Counted from the first letter of the stretch, positions 10,401-23,214 are shown. The stretch: 36,741 bases of DNA from Chara braunii (GCA_003427395.1 BFEA01000089.1:2088700-2125440), one strand, 5' to 3'. A program made the numbers and translations. The notes: generated from the letters alone by a model not told the origin.

Positions 10401-12000
10401 CTTTGATTGACTCAGTCAAATGTAAGCAAAACCACCTTCCTCCTACCTTCCCCTAGTTTATTCCCTTTTGTCCGAGTTCAAGCAATAAACTAGATAAACT
10501 TCACGCATGCATTCCTTTTACTCGGTCTGAAATAAGTTTTGAACAAGAATAAAACATTTAAAGCATGCATACATACGTAATGGATAACATAGAAAGATGT
10601 AATGATAAGGGTACAATGACACTCACAAAGAAAAAACAGCACCCTACCTACTGACGAGTGCACTTCGGACCCAACAAACAACTTTTACCAAAGCCTGAAA
10701 TTGCAGTAGCCCAAAACAGTATGCAGATGTAACACCCAACAACAATTCTCATAAGATGTAGATACATCTAGCAAATAGAAAGAACTGTCGCTATAAACGA
10801 TGAACAACATCAACAGTGTCTGTCGAAGAACAACAACATTTTAACTGTTCAACTCCTACCCCACAAGGAAAGACCCTCAATATGTTAATCCTAGTTTACT
10901 TGTCCAAACAACAACTGCAATGAATATTAGGAGCACATGAACCCTAGAGGCAAAAGCAAGTTTCGACAGATTACAACGATCACAAACAATACCTAGTCGA
11001 CACCTAGCATTAAAAAAAAACAAGAATGCCACCATTAAGAGGTCGGCAACCAAGACCACCACATCAGGGAGCTGGATGACGATGAGTAGCTGCTGAACCA
11101 ATTAACAACTTGATGAGTACAGATACTACCACAAAAAAACAGTGCGAACACAACGACCTTGACAAACAGTGTGGTATCAAGTACGATTGACACTGAGGAT
11201 GACAGCTATCAGCAACACGAAACACCAACGAGATGTCGTCCTCGAATAACCCTTAGTGAGAACATAATAACGACTAAGAACTAGCTACAACCTCCAAATG
11301 ACAGCCACTACAGTACCGCCGATCCAAAGAAAACAGACTATTCACTCATGTCACACCGACAAGAACCGAAACAACGAACTCCGGTGCCAACGAGAGCTTT
11401 CTCTCGCCACCATCAGCAGGGGACTCGAAGTTTTTCCTGTTGTTAGTGCTAAGCGCCCAGAGCACGCTCATACAACTATTATGTTAACCTGCCAAAAAAT
11501 GACAAAGCAACCAATTTACACCAGCAACAGCAACAAAAGTATATGCAGATGTAACCCTTGCGGACCTCCACGACCACGGGGTACGTGCTCTCACCTCTTT
11601 CCGTCCTGTGTTCCTTTCTCGTATCCATCATTTTATTATTCTCCTCCGACTACTACTATCTCGTTCCTCTATTGCTTGACAAAGTTGTTGTGACAATGAA
11701 AATGTGTTGGTTGAAGGTCAACAACAACATTAGGCTGACCTCTATAACAATGAGGGCCGTAATCATAAGTGTCGCCGCAATGAGATCAATAATGACTGCG
11801 ACGGCCAACATGAAGACAACCTAGCAGGACCCTGATGGTGATCACAAGGCAACAACAACAACGGTTGGGTGTAGACGATTACCCAACCACAATGACGCAA
11901 CAATAAGATCGTGATGACAAACACCAAGACAAGCCGCAATTTGGTGAAGTGAAGACGACGACTGGGTGGGCAGCACGGCCACGACCCTATGCCTCCTGCC
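10401..12000. other. Long region without a supported gene
   Basis: The region is A/C-rich on the plus strand with many CAACAA and ACGA words. The longest frame (11298-11693) has no recognisable domain and overlaps equally long frames on other strands, so I do not call a gene. Confidence 0.4.
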
Positions 12001-12006
12001 AACTTT

Positions 12007-12061
12007 CACCAAATGTGCAAAATGAGAACGAACCTTTCGGTAGAATATGCGAAGATACATC
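12007..12061 (-). pseudogene. Fragment of a dispersed, once-coding repeat
   Basis: These 55 bases align without gaps to 25675-25729 at 43 of 55 positions. In the minus-strand frame reading MYLRIFYRKVRSHFAHLV, most differences fall at third codon positions, which points to former coding sequence shared by two element copies. The ending RKVRSHFAHLV is reminiscent of sequence after the YxDD box of Ty3 reverse transcriptases, but the Asp pair is absent and I hold that identity weakly. Confidence 0.45.
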
Positions 12062-13010
12062 ACTGGAGCAAACGCGACTGTTGTCGAGCCAAGTGTGACC
12101 ACCATCAATAGGATGTGGGTGACGTTCAGGGCCGATATCACAAGCAGTGTCAGGGTGACCACAATTGCTACGACGACACCACGGCGACGAAGACCACAAG
12201 CAGGAACACATACGTCACTGAGATTTTAACATCAAGCAAGCTCAACCACCAAGGCGAAGTCAACTGGTAGCGCGCAACCATCTCTCACTCAAAAGTGTAA
12301 AATGACGACGAATCTTATGTTGAAACACGAAAAGATTCACTACACTGCACTCAGGTGAGGTACACTCTTCCTCACAATCTCCTCAATTGCCGCCTCCGCC
12401 TCTCCCTTCGCTATCTCGCTCCTCCTTCATCGTCGTTTTCTTTTTTTATTCCACTCGTTCGTTCCCCTTATCACTTTCACAACTTGCGACAACTTCTTCA
12501 TGCATGTCATTAAACGAGACCCCTCTCGCACGTAGTCCCTATGTGTCGTGCCACTAAACCCAAACCTCTATCCCCAATTCTACCAACGCAATCAGGTTTG
12601 CCATGACCGAGAACCTCATAACCGACTTTTACTCGGACTAAATCTGTCAAGAAACGGAGGAAATCCGCGTTTTCCTTTCCTCCACACTCACTTCCTCTTT
12701 CCTTTTAGTCCTTCCGCCTTCGTCGTTGTGTTCGTTTTTATTAGCGTCAATACCCTCGCCGTTCTTGTCAATCTTTGTTTTTATTGACACCAACTTTCCT
12801 CGCCCTCATTTAGCCTCTACCGACGCTATCTCACTACCCGCTTCATCATCAACTGCTAAAAAAAAAGAAAAAGGAAGTCGGTGACCTTTTTGTAATGAAA
12901 AGGAATGGCCTACAAGACCACCACACAACTGATTCTACGTGGGGATCAGGGACCTCGGTAACAACGACCGGCCCTTGGTAACCCAAAGTAACCGTATTCT
13001 GATCATCTAA
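12062..13010. other. Region without a supported gene
   Basis: Pyrimidine-rich plus-strand sequence around 12360-12790 resembles an untranslated leader, and CTCAGGTGAGG near 12350 resembles a 5' splice site. No coherent exon structure could be built. Confidence 0.3.
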
Positions 13011-13017
13011 TTGTAGT

Positions 13018-13080
13018 AAGATTCAAACTCGGGTATGAATTTCAGCAGTTCGGAGGTGTACCAACTGCACTAGGCTCTCG
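13018..13080 (-). mobile_element. tRNA-derived SINE head, copy 1
   Basis: On the minus strand an A-box-like block (AGTGCAGTTGGTACACC, about 13055-13074) is followed at tRNA spacing by a B-box-like block (GAGTTTGAATC, about 13019-13033). The middle matches copies at 16871-16935 and 26255-26320, including GGTACACC and a CTG-rich segment. Cloverleaf pairing is poor, so this is not a functional tRNA gene. Confidence 0.55.
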
Positions 13081-14910
13081 GGTTCTTGCAACGGTTCCTG
13101 TATTGGTTCAGAAAACGAAGCTCCAAAAAAATAAGTAAAATAAAACAATAAAAAAAGAGAAAAAAACCTGGGAACTTTATCGAGGAGGAAGGGGGCTGTT
13201 GACACCCCTTTGTCCCACTAGTCGGTCCCGAACTTGGGGCCGACGACAAAATCAAGGGGGATAGTCTCGCCGGCCCCTAGGCCCCTCGATTTCCTCCACA
13301 CTGCTCCTTCGCTCCTTCGCCGTCGGACATCGACCTCAATCCTACACGTACACACGAGTCAAATGTCCAAAAAATAGGAAGAACTCAATTGACATGAACA
13401 GGATTGGCATCCCCGACACCGAGTTTTGGCAACTGCCACATTGCCATCCTCAGGGGGGTACCACCATCTTCTTCCCTCGTACTACACCTTCTTCCCTTCC
13501 AACCTGCTTTTGTACTGCTCATCGATAACACTCTGGAATGCCAGCTACTAACAAGGATGTGAGTCCTGGATGAGGTCGACTACGACACACGTACACATTT
13601 GAAACGAAACTCGAAGACATTCCTGTCCCGTGTCATGCTCTTAAAAATGTACCAACCGGTTTTCCTTGGCCCCAGTCTGTCCCAAGTACCGGCATCCCAA
13701 ATGTTCTAAACACGCTTCTAAGTCATCCCTGCCCGCATCAAGTCCTAAAGAAATACCAAAACAATAGTACCGGTATTCCTTCGCCCATTATGTCCCTGGT
13801 ACCGGTACACCCGTTATTATCCGATTGCTGTTGGTTCAATTCCCTGCGCCGAGGCGCCTACTGAAAAATCTAGAACGGTGTGCCTAAGTCTAGATACATC
13901 AAAGCAAAGGAAAGGTCCCTGGATCCAGTCTCAAACTGGTACACACATCGTATAAGACTTGAATGATCTACCTATATAGCACATCAACATATAGCCCAGA
14001 CATCCCATCATAGGCCCTGTCCGATGATGCGTGGTAAGCGCTGTTGCGTACAAGAGTTTTTCATAATCAGAATAACTGTTGAAGACTTAAAAACATAGAT
14101 TGACTAATGATGGAAGTTAAAGAATGCATATTTTTCTCCCTATCACTACTGGAAGCTCCCATCACTTTGGCTCAATGGCCCAGGCTTAGAATTTGCAGTC
14201 CTAAGGCTGTGGTATAGTGGGTTCGCACGTTTGTGTAGTATATTGGGTTCTTGCCTTTGTATCAAGGTGGCACAAAATTTTTGCAATAGTTGGTTGGCAA
14301 AAAAAGGGTCTAGTGGACCGATCCCTTGCATTTTAGTGGAGAAGCGACTGGTAACTAGTGGCAGTACCGATACCTCTGAAATTTGAAGGATCTGTCCTAG
14401 GTTTTCCATGAACCCTGGTGGTCAAGATTTTGAAGGGAGGGTGTGGGACAAGCAACACTTGTGCCTATGAACTTACAAAGTTTTTGAGGTAGGTACATGC
14501 ACACTACTTGTTTGCATCTGTGAACAGATGCATGCGAAAGGGGGGCACATTTCAACCTCTCTCTCTCGCTCTTAAAACAAAAAGACTCTTAGGGCTGCAT
14601 TGCCAGTGCGCCTGCGGTAGAAAATGTTACAAAATCTTGTGGTCCCAATCGGATGGTTGCAATCAAAGCGATATTGCACGCATGGGATTTCATAATTGGG
14701 GGAGAAGACTCTGGATTGTGTATACTTGGGAAACCTGCACCTGATCGGTGAACTGGGTCGGTTGGCCTTTCTTGACACAGGTATAGGACCAGTGGGGTCT
14801 GGTCTTTAGACATAGATGCACATGGCTCTACGGTGCCTAGCCCCAATTGAGCGTCACTGAACTGTGAGATCATGACCTTGTTTTTTTCTTTCTTTTTTTC
14901 TAACTACGCT
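13081..14910. other. Region without a supported gene
   Basis: Two diverged copies of a 50-base block with GTACCGG words lie at 13648-13693 and 13768-13812. The open frames at 14146-14409 and 14508-14873 overlap on both strands and show no domain. Confidence 0.35.
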
Positions 14911-14913
14911 GTA

Positions 14914-14917
<4 letters not shown>

Positions 14918-14961
<44 letters not shown>
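14918..14961. repeat. CT microsatellite
   Basis: Uninterrupted CT dinucleotides run for about 42 bases and are followed by an A/T-rich stretch. Confidence 0.95.
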
Positions 14962-14965
<4 letters not shown>

Positions 14966-15330
14966 TTATATATTTTTATTATTATTTATAAAGTCCAGGG
15001 TGTTGTAAAGGCCACTTACTAGGCTCACATTGATCGCTGGAATATGTCAGCCATGGTTGCCCTGAAGAGGCGAGGCTACGTCTCATGCCATCCTTGCGTC
15101 AATGCTCAAATTCTCTCAAATTCATCTTTCACTACCTACCTACCACTGCTCCTAAGGCTATACAGGCACAGCGACCTCTCATGGTGAAGTGAATATTGCA
15201 TGTTGCCTCTTGCCCTAGTGGTTTAGGCTGCAGGGTTGGGGCCACTGTTGAGGGCCTGCCTAACACAGAAACTGAGGATTTTGCCAGCAGTTGTGCCTCC
15301 CTTTCCATCTTCCCCCACCCCCATCGAGTA

Positions 15331-16576
<1,246 letters not shown>

Positions 16577-16870
16577 CAGCACTGTCCAAGGCCAACACTG
16601 CCACACACCGCACAGAACCCACACCACTCACACTCACACCCATGTTGGCCATAGACCCTACTAATGCCGACCAGGGGGATCAAGCTGACTATCTCAGCTG
16701 GTTGGCAACAAGTTTGCCGCACCTGCTCTTGGGGATTGAACCCACGTCCTTCTGAGTGCTCCAACCCTGAATTTTGTTTTGTTTTCTTCCCCTTCTATTT
16801 TTGAAAAACGTTGTGCAGGAGAGGGGACAGTGCAGGGGAAGTCCCGCGGAGGCATACCATACCAACGAGC

Positions 16871-16935
16871 CTACCAGTAGCTCATTCGGTACAGCCATGA
16901 ACTGTTGAATACAGGCCTGAGTTCGAAACGAACTG
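16871..16935 (+). mobile_element. tRNA-derived SINE head, copy 2
   Basis: The A-box-like TAGCTCATTCGGTACAGCC (about 16878-16896) and B-box-like GAGTTCGAAACGA (about 16919-16931) lie at normal tRNA spacing. The segment between, CATGAACTGTTGAATACAGG, is close to the minus-strand copy near 26280. A separate B-box-like word on the minus strand near 16733-16748 (GTGGGTTCAATCCCC) may be another, more decayed copy. Confidence 0.6.
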
Positions 16936-17362
16936 AACTCATTGTTGACTGATATGAAATAATTCAGAACAAGCTGGGGCCGGACGGTGGTATCTCAAGG
17001 CGGTCTCTTGAAAAGCAAAAGAGGGAGGGAGAAAGGAGGAGGAAGAAGAAGGGGGGAAAGTCCCGACGGGAGGGATCCTTGCCGGCGGGGTGGGTTCACA
17101 CAGCACACACATGAATCTCTCAAGTCTATGGACTCTCGACTTGAACCACCCACGGGAAGGTCTTGACCAGCCGCTGGCAACGGGGCCCTACACCCCCGAA
17201 CTCAGACGCGGGCTCAACAACCCCCCCCCCAGGGCAACCTGCTGGGAGGCAGTACATGCACCATTGTCACCTGTTGCCACAGAAGGGCGAAACCATGACT
17301 CGTCTATCGAGATCGATCAATCAATCAAACAAGGTTTATCATTTTTTCCTCGGATTCCTCTT
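16936..17362. other. GC-richer region without a supported gene
   Basis: Purine-rich plus-strand sequence near 17005-17060 and a C-run near 17221-17231 are the only notable features. It leads into the GC-rich island of the hnRNP U-like gene. Confidence 0.35.
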
Positions 17363-17391
17363 TATCATATATTCATATATGATATAAATAG
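17363..17391 (+). promoter_or_regulatory. AT palindrome overlapping a TATA-box candidate
   Basis: TATCATATAT and ATATATGATA form perfect 10-bp arms separated by TC (17363-17384). TATAAATAG at 17383-17391 overlaps the right arm and matches the plant TATA consensus well. It lies about 1.2 kb upstream of the first in-frame ATG of the hnRNP U-like gene, so it would require a long leader or a leader intron. A start closer to the gene is equally possible. Confidence 0.35.
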
Positions 17392-17822
17392 CCAAAATTT
17401 GGGTCATCAATCCCTGCCGGGGCCACCCATCCACTCACTGCGTCGTGGCGGTAGTTTATCGGACTTAGGGAGGAGCTCCGACGGTCCGACGGGCCGACGG
17501 GTCTGGGCTTCCATTCTACTAGTACCACGCGCAGCTTTTTCATTTCCGAGTTTGTTACAGCCCGAGAGGGGCCGGAAGACGGGGACGGCCAACCGGTTTG
17601 CCATACATACGAAGGCTTGCCACCGCGGCGTCGCGAGCGGCGCGCAAGGCGGGGCTAGCTTGTGTTGTTGAACCCGCGCCCCGCCGACCAGACGGGTTAG
17701 AATGAACGATCGGGCTCGCGACAGACCGACCGGCCAACGGAGCGAAGGCGGGTTGGCGCAGTAACTGTCCCCGGCGGTGCCAACGGAAACCTTGCCTCCT
17801 CTCTTCTCCTCTCTCTCCTGCA

Positions 17823-18008
17823 GCCATCTCTTGATCTCTCCAGCTGATTACTCCTTCCGTTCGCCGCCACACGTTTTCCAGAGACCGCCGTCTCTTGATC
17901 TCTCCAGCTGATTACTCTTTTCGTTCGCCGCCACACGTTTTCCAGAGACCGCCATCTTTTGATCTCTCCAGGTGATTACTCTTTTCCTTTGGCGCCACCC
18001 GTTTTCCT
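17823..18008. repeat. Three tandem 64-bp units upstream of the hnRNP U-like gene
   Basis: Units begin at 17823, 17887 and 17951. Each contains TTGATCTCTCCAG, TGATTACT and a CGCCAC/CGTTTTCC block. Units 1 and 2 are almost identical; unit 3 is truncated and more diverged. The array lies about 0.6-0.8 kb upstream of the start codon, in the probable promoter or leader. Confidence 0.9.
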
Positions 18009-18548
18009 GTCGTCTCTGGCTCTGGCTCTGGCGTTTGCCAGCCCCTCTGGAGGGACGGGAGGGGCGATGAGCATGTGTGTGTACGTCTTTAGCGCACCAC
18101 TGTGGCTTCAGCAGCGCCAGTGGGCGCCCTTCTTCTTTCTCTGCCTACCGTTTTTCACGGCGCCGTGACTGCGCCTGCTGCTCCACGATCGTTTACCTCC
18201 TCTGATTCCTGTCCCTCGTTCTCCTGTCACATGCCGTCTTGGGATAGAGGGCTTTGGTGTCGTGATCTTGTCAATTGGTAGGGAAGGGCACACAAATGCG
18301 TTCATCGTGCTCGGCCGGGCGAGGGAGGCAAGGCAACTGCTACGTTGCTGCGCTGTCTCTTTGCGGCAATTTACCGCCTCCCCTGTCCGTCTCCACTCCG
18401 TCTGACCGCTTTTCAAGTAACCTTTCGCCGTCTTTGTCCCCCTCGTACTCCTTTCGGTGATTTCCGCGATCGAGTCTGCATTTTCTCCATGAACTGACGG
18501 TTCCGGCGGCGTTCGGGTAGCTCGTGGGCTGTCGACGTGGCTGTGTGC

Positions 18549-18574
18549 ACTCACACACACACACACACACACAG

Positions 18575-18620
<46 letters not shown>
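18549..18620. repeat. CA/GA microsatellite abutting the start codon
   Basis: CA repeats pass into about 21 GA repeats that end exactly at the ATG at 18621. If transcribed, the last 70 bases of the leader are pure dinucleotide repeat. Confidence 0.95.
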
Positions 18621-18624
<4 letters not shown>

Positions 18625-19137
18625 ACGACGGCGGGGATGGGGGACCGGGGATGAAGCGGGCGAGGTTGGTTCGGCCTCAAGGATGGGGGATGGATATGGG
18701 TCCGATGCAAGGGCCTCCTGGAGGAATGCAGAACCCAGGGATGGTCCAAGGGCTAGGACCAGGGCCAGGAATGATGCAAGGACCAGGAATGGGCATGATG
18801 CCTGGACCAGGAATGATGCAGGTACCAGGAGTGATGCAAGGACCAGGGTCAGGTATGATGATGCAAGGATCAGGGTTGGTGCCAGGTCCGGGAATGATGG
18901 GGGTCCACGGAGGAGCAATCGGTGCAGGCGGCGATATGATGGGGGATCGACCGCCTCTTTGGATGAACGACATGGCCGGTCCTCCTCAGCCTCCATCTTG
19001 GCTCGATAGGAGGGATGCGCCGCCACGTCATCGTTCCTGGGGCAGCGGCGGCGACATGCATCAACCGCAACATCAATCACCACATCAACAACAACATCAA
19101 CCGCAGCATCAACCACAGCAGTACAACTCAGGCTATG

Positions 19138-19188
<51 letters not shown>

Positions 19189-21164
19189 TCGCGCCGCCGC
19201 CTCTGCGGTCCCCACCCCCACCTCCAAGGCCCTACGAGCCACCGGACGTTAAGCCGACGAGCACTGAGCTTGCCGCTGCCGTGTCTAATTACCAGAGTGG
19301 CGGGGCGGACGTGAAGCCTATCATCCAGCCACCGTCAGGTCCCACTCCACCGAGGCGCCAGATACAACCGGTCGTGTGGTCAGAATCTCCTTCGGGGCCA
19401 GCAGCAGCCGGGGCGTCGTCATCAAGTGCCGCTCCGTCTTCCAGCGCCGCCGGTACGCAGCAGCTACGGCAGGTGAAGAAGGAACAACCCGAGGGGCGCA
19501 CGTGGGACCAGCAGGTTCAGGAGAGCGGGGATCCCTCAGATCTCAGCGATGTCCGACTCAATGCCGCGGACTGTACCCTGGATTTCAACTTGGACCCCGA
19601 TGGGCTTGGCGGGTCCGGGCTGTGGAAGGGCGGCTTCGCCTACTGCTGGTCGGGCATACGAGCGAACGTGGGGTTGCGTCTGGGGAGCGGCGGCGGCGGC
19701 AAGTACTGCTTCAGCTGCACCGTGACAGAGGTGCAGGACGTCTCGTCGTCCGACATGTCAGTGGATCAGCAGCACGTGTGCAGAATGGGGTTCTCCCTGG
19801 GAAAGGTGGATGTGGGATCCTTGGGTCTAGTGCCTCACAGCTATGGGTTCGGTGGCACGGGCAAAGCTGTGACCGAGGAGAGGTACACTCCCTACGGCGA
19901 GATGTACGGTCTCGGGGACACCGTGACTTGTTGCGTGGATCTGGACTCCGTGCCGAAGGCCAAGGTCTCGTTCATGAAGAACGGCCGGTGGCTGGGAACC
20001 GCTTTCGAGGTCGATCGGCAGAAGGTGCTGATGGAGTGCGACAACGAGGCTTCGTCGGCGGGACCCGGGGCGGCAATCATTCCAAGTCTGACGTGGCGGA
20101 CGGCGCTGTATCCGCACCTCTTACTGAAAAACGTGGCCGTCAGGCTGCATTTCTCTCTCAAGGATGGCTTGAAGCCGCCTCAAGGCTACCGAGCGTGGAA
20201 CGAGGCGGCGTACGCTGGCAGCCATGCTCTTCCTGGACCGGGCTTCTCTCCCTGGGAAGATTGCGAGGTGATGATGATGATAGGCCTGCCGGGCTGTGGG
20301 AAGACGGTTTGGGCGGAGCAGTGGCGGCGCGAGCACCCCGACAAGCGATACGTTGTGCTTGGAACAGATCTTGCGCTGGAGCAGATGAAGGTCATGGGGT
20401 TGCTGCGGAGGCGGAACTTCGCGCAGCGGTTTGACCTGATGATGCCGCGCGCCACCGAGATATTTAATTCGCTCCTGGAACGTGCTTCCAAGATACCGCG
20501 CAATTACATATTGGATCAGAGTAATGTGTACGAAAGCGCAAGAGGGCGGAAGCTGAAGGGGTTTCAGAGATTCCGCAAGCTGGCGATAGTCATGGTGCCG
20601 ACTGATCAGGAGTTCGAGCGCCGGCTGAAGAAGCGACTAGACGACTTCTCTAAGTCTTTGCCTGAAGACGCGCTGAACGAGATGAAGGTGAATTTCAAGC
20701 TGCCGTGGCCGAAGAGTAGCTCAAGGAAAGGAATGAAGGACGCGGAATTCGACGAAGTGATATTTACAGATCTGGACCGAGATCCGGCGCAGGAGATGGT
20801 GGATTACTACAGGGAAAAGGCGGAGGCGGATCGGAGGCAGGGGANNNNNNNNNNNNNNNNNNNNNNNNNNNNNNNNNNNNNNNNNNNNNNNNNNNNNNNN
20901 NNNNNNNNNNNNNNNNNNNNNNNNNNNNNNNNNNNNNNNNNNNNNNNNNNNNNNNNNNNNNNNNNNNNNNNNNNNNNNNNNNNNNNNNNNNNNNNNNNNN
21001 NNNNNNNNNNNNNNNNNNNNNNNNNNNNNNNNNNNNNNNNNNNNNNNNNNNNNNNNNNNNNNNNNNNNNNNNNNNNNNNNNNNNNNNNNNNNNNNNNNNN
21101 NNNNNNNNNNNCCTGGAATAGAGGAGGAGGAGGAGGAGGAGGGGGGGGGGGAGGTCGTTGGTAG
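18621..21164 (+). CDS. hnRNP U-like SPRY and P-loop RNA-binding protein
   Basis: This resembles animal HNRNPU/HNRNPUL1 and plant SPRY-domain homologues, nuclear RNA-binding proteins in transcript processing. Start: the first in-frame ATG at 18621; upstream in-frame codons are only GTG plus His/Thr and Arg/Glu repeats. Domains: basic MKRARL near residue 11; Met/Pro/Gly-rich tract 26-110; His/Gln-rich segment with 16 Gln at 174-189; Pro-rich 190-210; SPRY about 312-510; kinase-like P-loop domain with Walker A GLPGCGKT at 555-562 and conserved YILDQSNVY at 629-637. The N-terminal SAP domain of animal homologues is not visible. The frame is open without introns for 741 codons, then enters the n-run at 20845-21111. 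Sequence after it reads NRGG plus a Gly run and a stop, fitting an RGG-type tail, but the gap length is not proven. Confidence 0.88.
19140..19187 (+). repeat. Pure CAG tract coding for polyglutamine
   Basis: Sixteen uninterrupted CAG codons lie in frame in the hnRNP U-like gene, following a His/Gln-rich segment. No CAA interruptions are present, so length variation is likely. Confidence 0.95.
20845..21111. other. Assembly gap of 267 n
   Basis: The run of n begins inside the coding sequence after the P-loop domain and ends just before a Gly-rich C-terminus. The missing part probably encodes a GC-rich, Gly/Arg-rich repetitive tail that assembled poorly. Its length divides by three, but that may be an estimate. 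Confidence 0.95.
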
Positions 21165-22280
21165 AGCCGCAGTTGCTTGCTGCTGCCGTGGCGGCGGCGC
21201 TTTTCCGCCCTTTACTTTCTTTCTTTACCCCGTTCTCCCCCTTGTTTTTTTTTTCCCCCTCCCCTTTTTAGTTGGCCTTTTGATCTTTACTAGCTGCCTC
21301 GTGGAACGAAGCAGATAGGAGGAGGAGACGGAGGAAGAGGGTGTGTGTGTAGGAGCGGGAGGTCTGGGGTTGTGTTGTTCTTTTTGTGGTTGTTGGTTTC
21401 ATCGGCTCGCACGTGTTCCTCTTTCGGACCTCTGGAGGCGAAGCAGATAGGCTATCAGGATATTAGTCCGAGACAAAAATAAGGTGTTTCGTTTCTCGTC
21501 CGTCGACGCAGATGGTCCCATAGGCGGCATTGCTCTCGTCCGCTGTCATCGCCATCGTCATCGTCATCGCCGTCGCCGTCGCCGTCGCCATCGCCATCGC
21601 CATCGCAGGTCGTGTGTGTGAATGAATGAGTAGTGAACTGGGGGTAGGCATATTGCTCTCATCCGAGGTTTTGTTTCTGGGGGTAATCACTGTTTTTCTC
21701 CGCCTTTTCTTTCTCTTTCTGTTGCTGTGCTTGTTCTGTCGGGCTCGGGGTGTGCCTCGATCGTAAGAGGAAGGCGAAGAGGAGGACAGATAGGAGCAGG
21801 GAGAGAAGGGGTGTGCAAAGAGGTCAAAAAGGGGTGTAGAAAAGGGAGGGGAGTCATCGTGAGAAGCAACTGTAGAAAAAGATGAGTTGCCATTGTGCTG
21901 TAGGAGGTGGCAGAGCACTGCTTTCCCTTCTTTCGACGGCCTTAACCGTCTTCACTTGAACACAACGCACCCTCATTATGGCTGTACCTGACCGGAAAGA
22001 TAGTTTGTATACGTTCGTTAACAGGGTGCTTTATGTTCGGGGGAACATGGTGGTCGTCGTCTCCTGAGCGATGTCATCATTTTGCTCGGGAGAATTTTTA
22101 GCCGGCAAGACGAGAGACTGATGGAAAAACTTTGTGTCCTGATTCGTTCGGAGGCAGCATTAGGGTTATTGGTAGGAGAGCGAGAGGAGGAGGGCGGCGG
22201 GGTAAGCAAGAAGGGAGAGAAAGAAGACGGGGTGGAGGGAGGAAGTTTAGCGCTTCGCGCACTACGAAAAAGCGCGGTGC
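21165..22280. other. 3' flank of the hnRNP U-like gene
   Basis: Pyrimidine-rich sequence and short GA-rich blocks follow the stop. CGAAGCAGATAGG occurs twice (about 21307 and 21438). ACAAAAATAAGG near 21473 is a weak polyadenylation-signal candidate. 21541-21607 is a trinucleotide-like stretch of ATC, GTC and GCC units. No second gene is supported. Confidence 0.45.
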
Positions 22281-22552
22281 TAATCTACGGTGACAATGAT
22301 TGGGAAAAAAGGGCGGGAATTCGATGCTGTTGCTGATGATGAGGATCTCATTCTTCTCATGATAAAGAGAATGGCAATGATTGCGAAAAAAAGGCGGGAA
22401 TCGTGCGCGCACTCCGGAAGCGTTAATCTACGGTGACAATGATTGGGAAAAAAAGGGTGGGAATTCGATGCTGTTGCTGATGATGAGGATCTCATACTTC
22501 TCATGATAAAGAGAATGGCAAAAATTGTTAAAAAAAGGCGGGAATCGTGCTT
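22281..22552. repeat. Two 143-bp tandem units with E2F-like words
   Basis: Units start at 22281 and 22424 and share TAATCTACGGTGACAATGAT and GATGATGAGGATCTCAT. Each unit ends each half with a block like AAAAAGGCGGGAAT. GGCGGGAA (E2F/DP consensus, reverse TTCCCGCC) occurs at 22312, 22393 and 22537, with a GGTGGGAA variant near 22456. Regulatory function is speculative. Confidence 0.8.
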
Positions 22553-23214
22553 ATGAGCTGGCGATGATGATGTGGTTCGTTCACGAGGAAGAGGAGGAGA
22601 AGGATGAGTTCGTTGAGAGTCCCCACGTGGCGCGAACGTCGCCCGTGAGCTTAAGGTGTTTGACAAGGCGCGCCGACTGCCACCGCTACCTCGACTCAGG
22701 TAATCAATCATTTGACCCGTGTCTATTTTTCCCCTACTGTTTTTTGTTTAATCACGTCAAACTTGTGTGTTTCGTTGTTTGCTGGCGCGTCTCACGTGTG
22801 CTTTGTCCATGTCACCGTCCGTATCCTTTCTGCATGATATATCCGCTCTCCTGCTGTTTCTTGTCATCCTTTCGAGGACCGCGCTGAGTCCCCTCCCAAT
22901 ACTACCGGAGACAGATGTCAGTATATGTATACACATTTGAAAATGGCGTTTTGCTGCTGTGCGGTTGAACCTAAAAGAATGTGCAAAAAAAAAAATAAAA
23001 AAAAATAAAAGAATGTGCAAAAAAAAAAGGGGTTTTGTTGCTGGGTCTCGTTGCTCTGCGGTTGGACCTAGATAAAAGAATGTGCATTGACGCTCATTGC
23101 TTCATGCCGTCTTGTCATCTCTTTACGCTATCCGACATGTGCCCCCTGTACTTTTTGCCAGCTGCATTATCTCCTTTATGTCTTGCCAGAGGGCTCTGTT
23201 CATCTGTATGTGCG

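Noticed and set aside
18537-18620. Longer start for the hnRNP U-like protein at 18537
   Set aside because: The codon is GTG and the added residues are only dinucleotide-repeat translation (His-Thr, Arg-Glu). The first in-frame ATG is 18621.
18340-19242. 300-codon minus-strand open frame
   Set aside because: It is antisense to the low-complexity part of the hnRNP U-like gene, and its Ala, Leu and Val runs come from CAG and GC-rich repeats.
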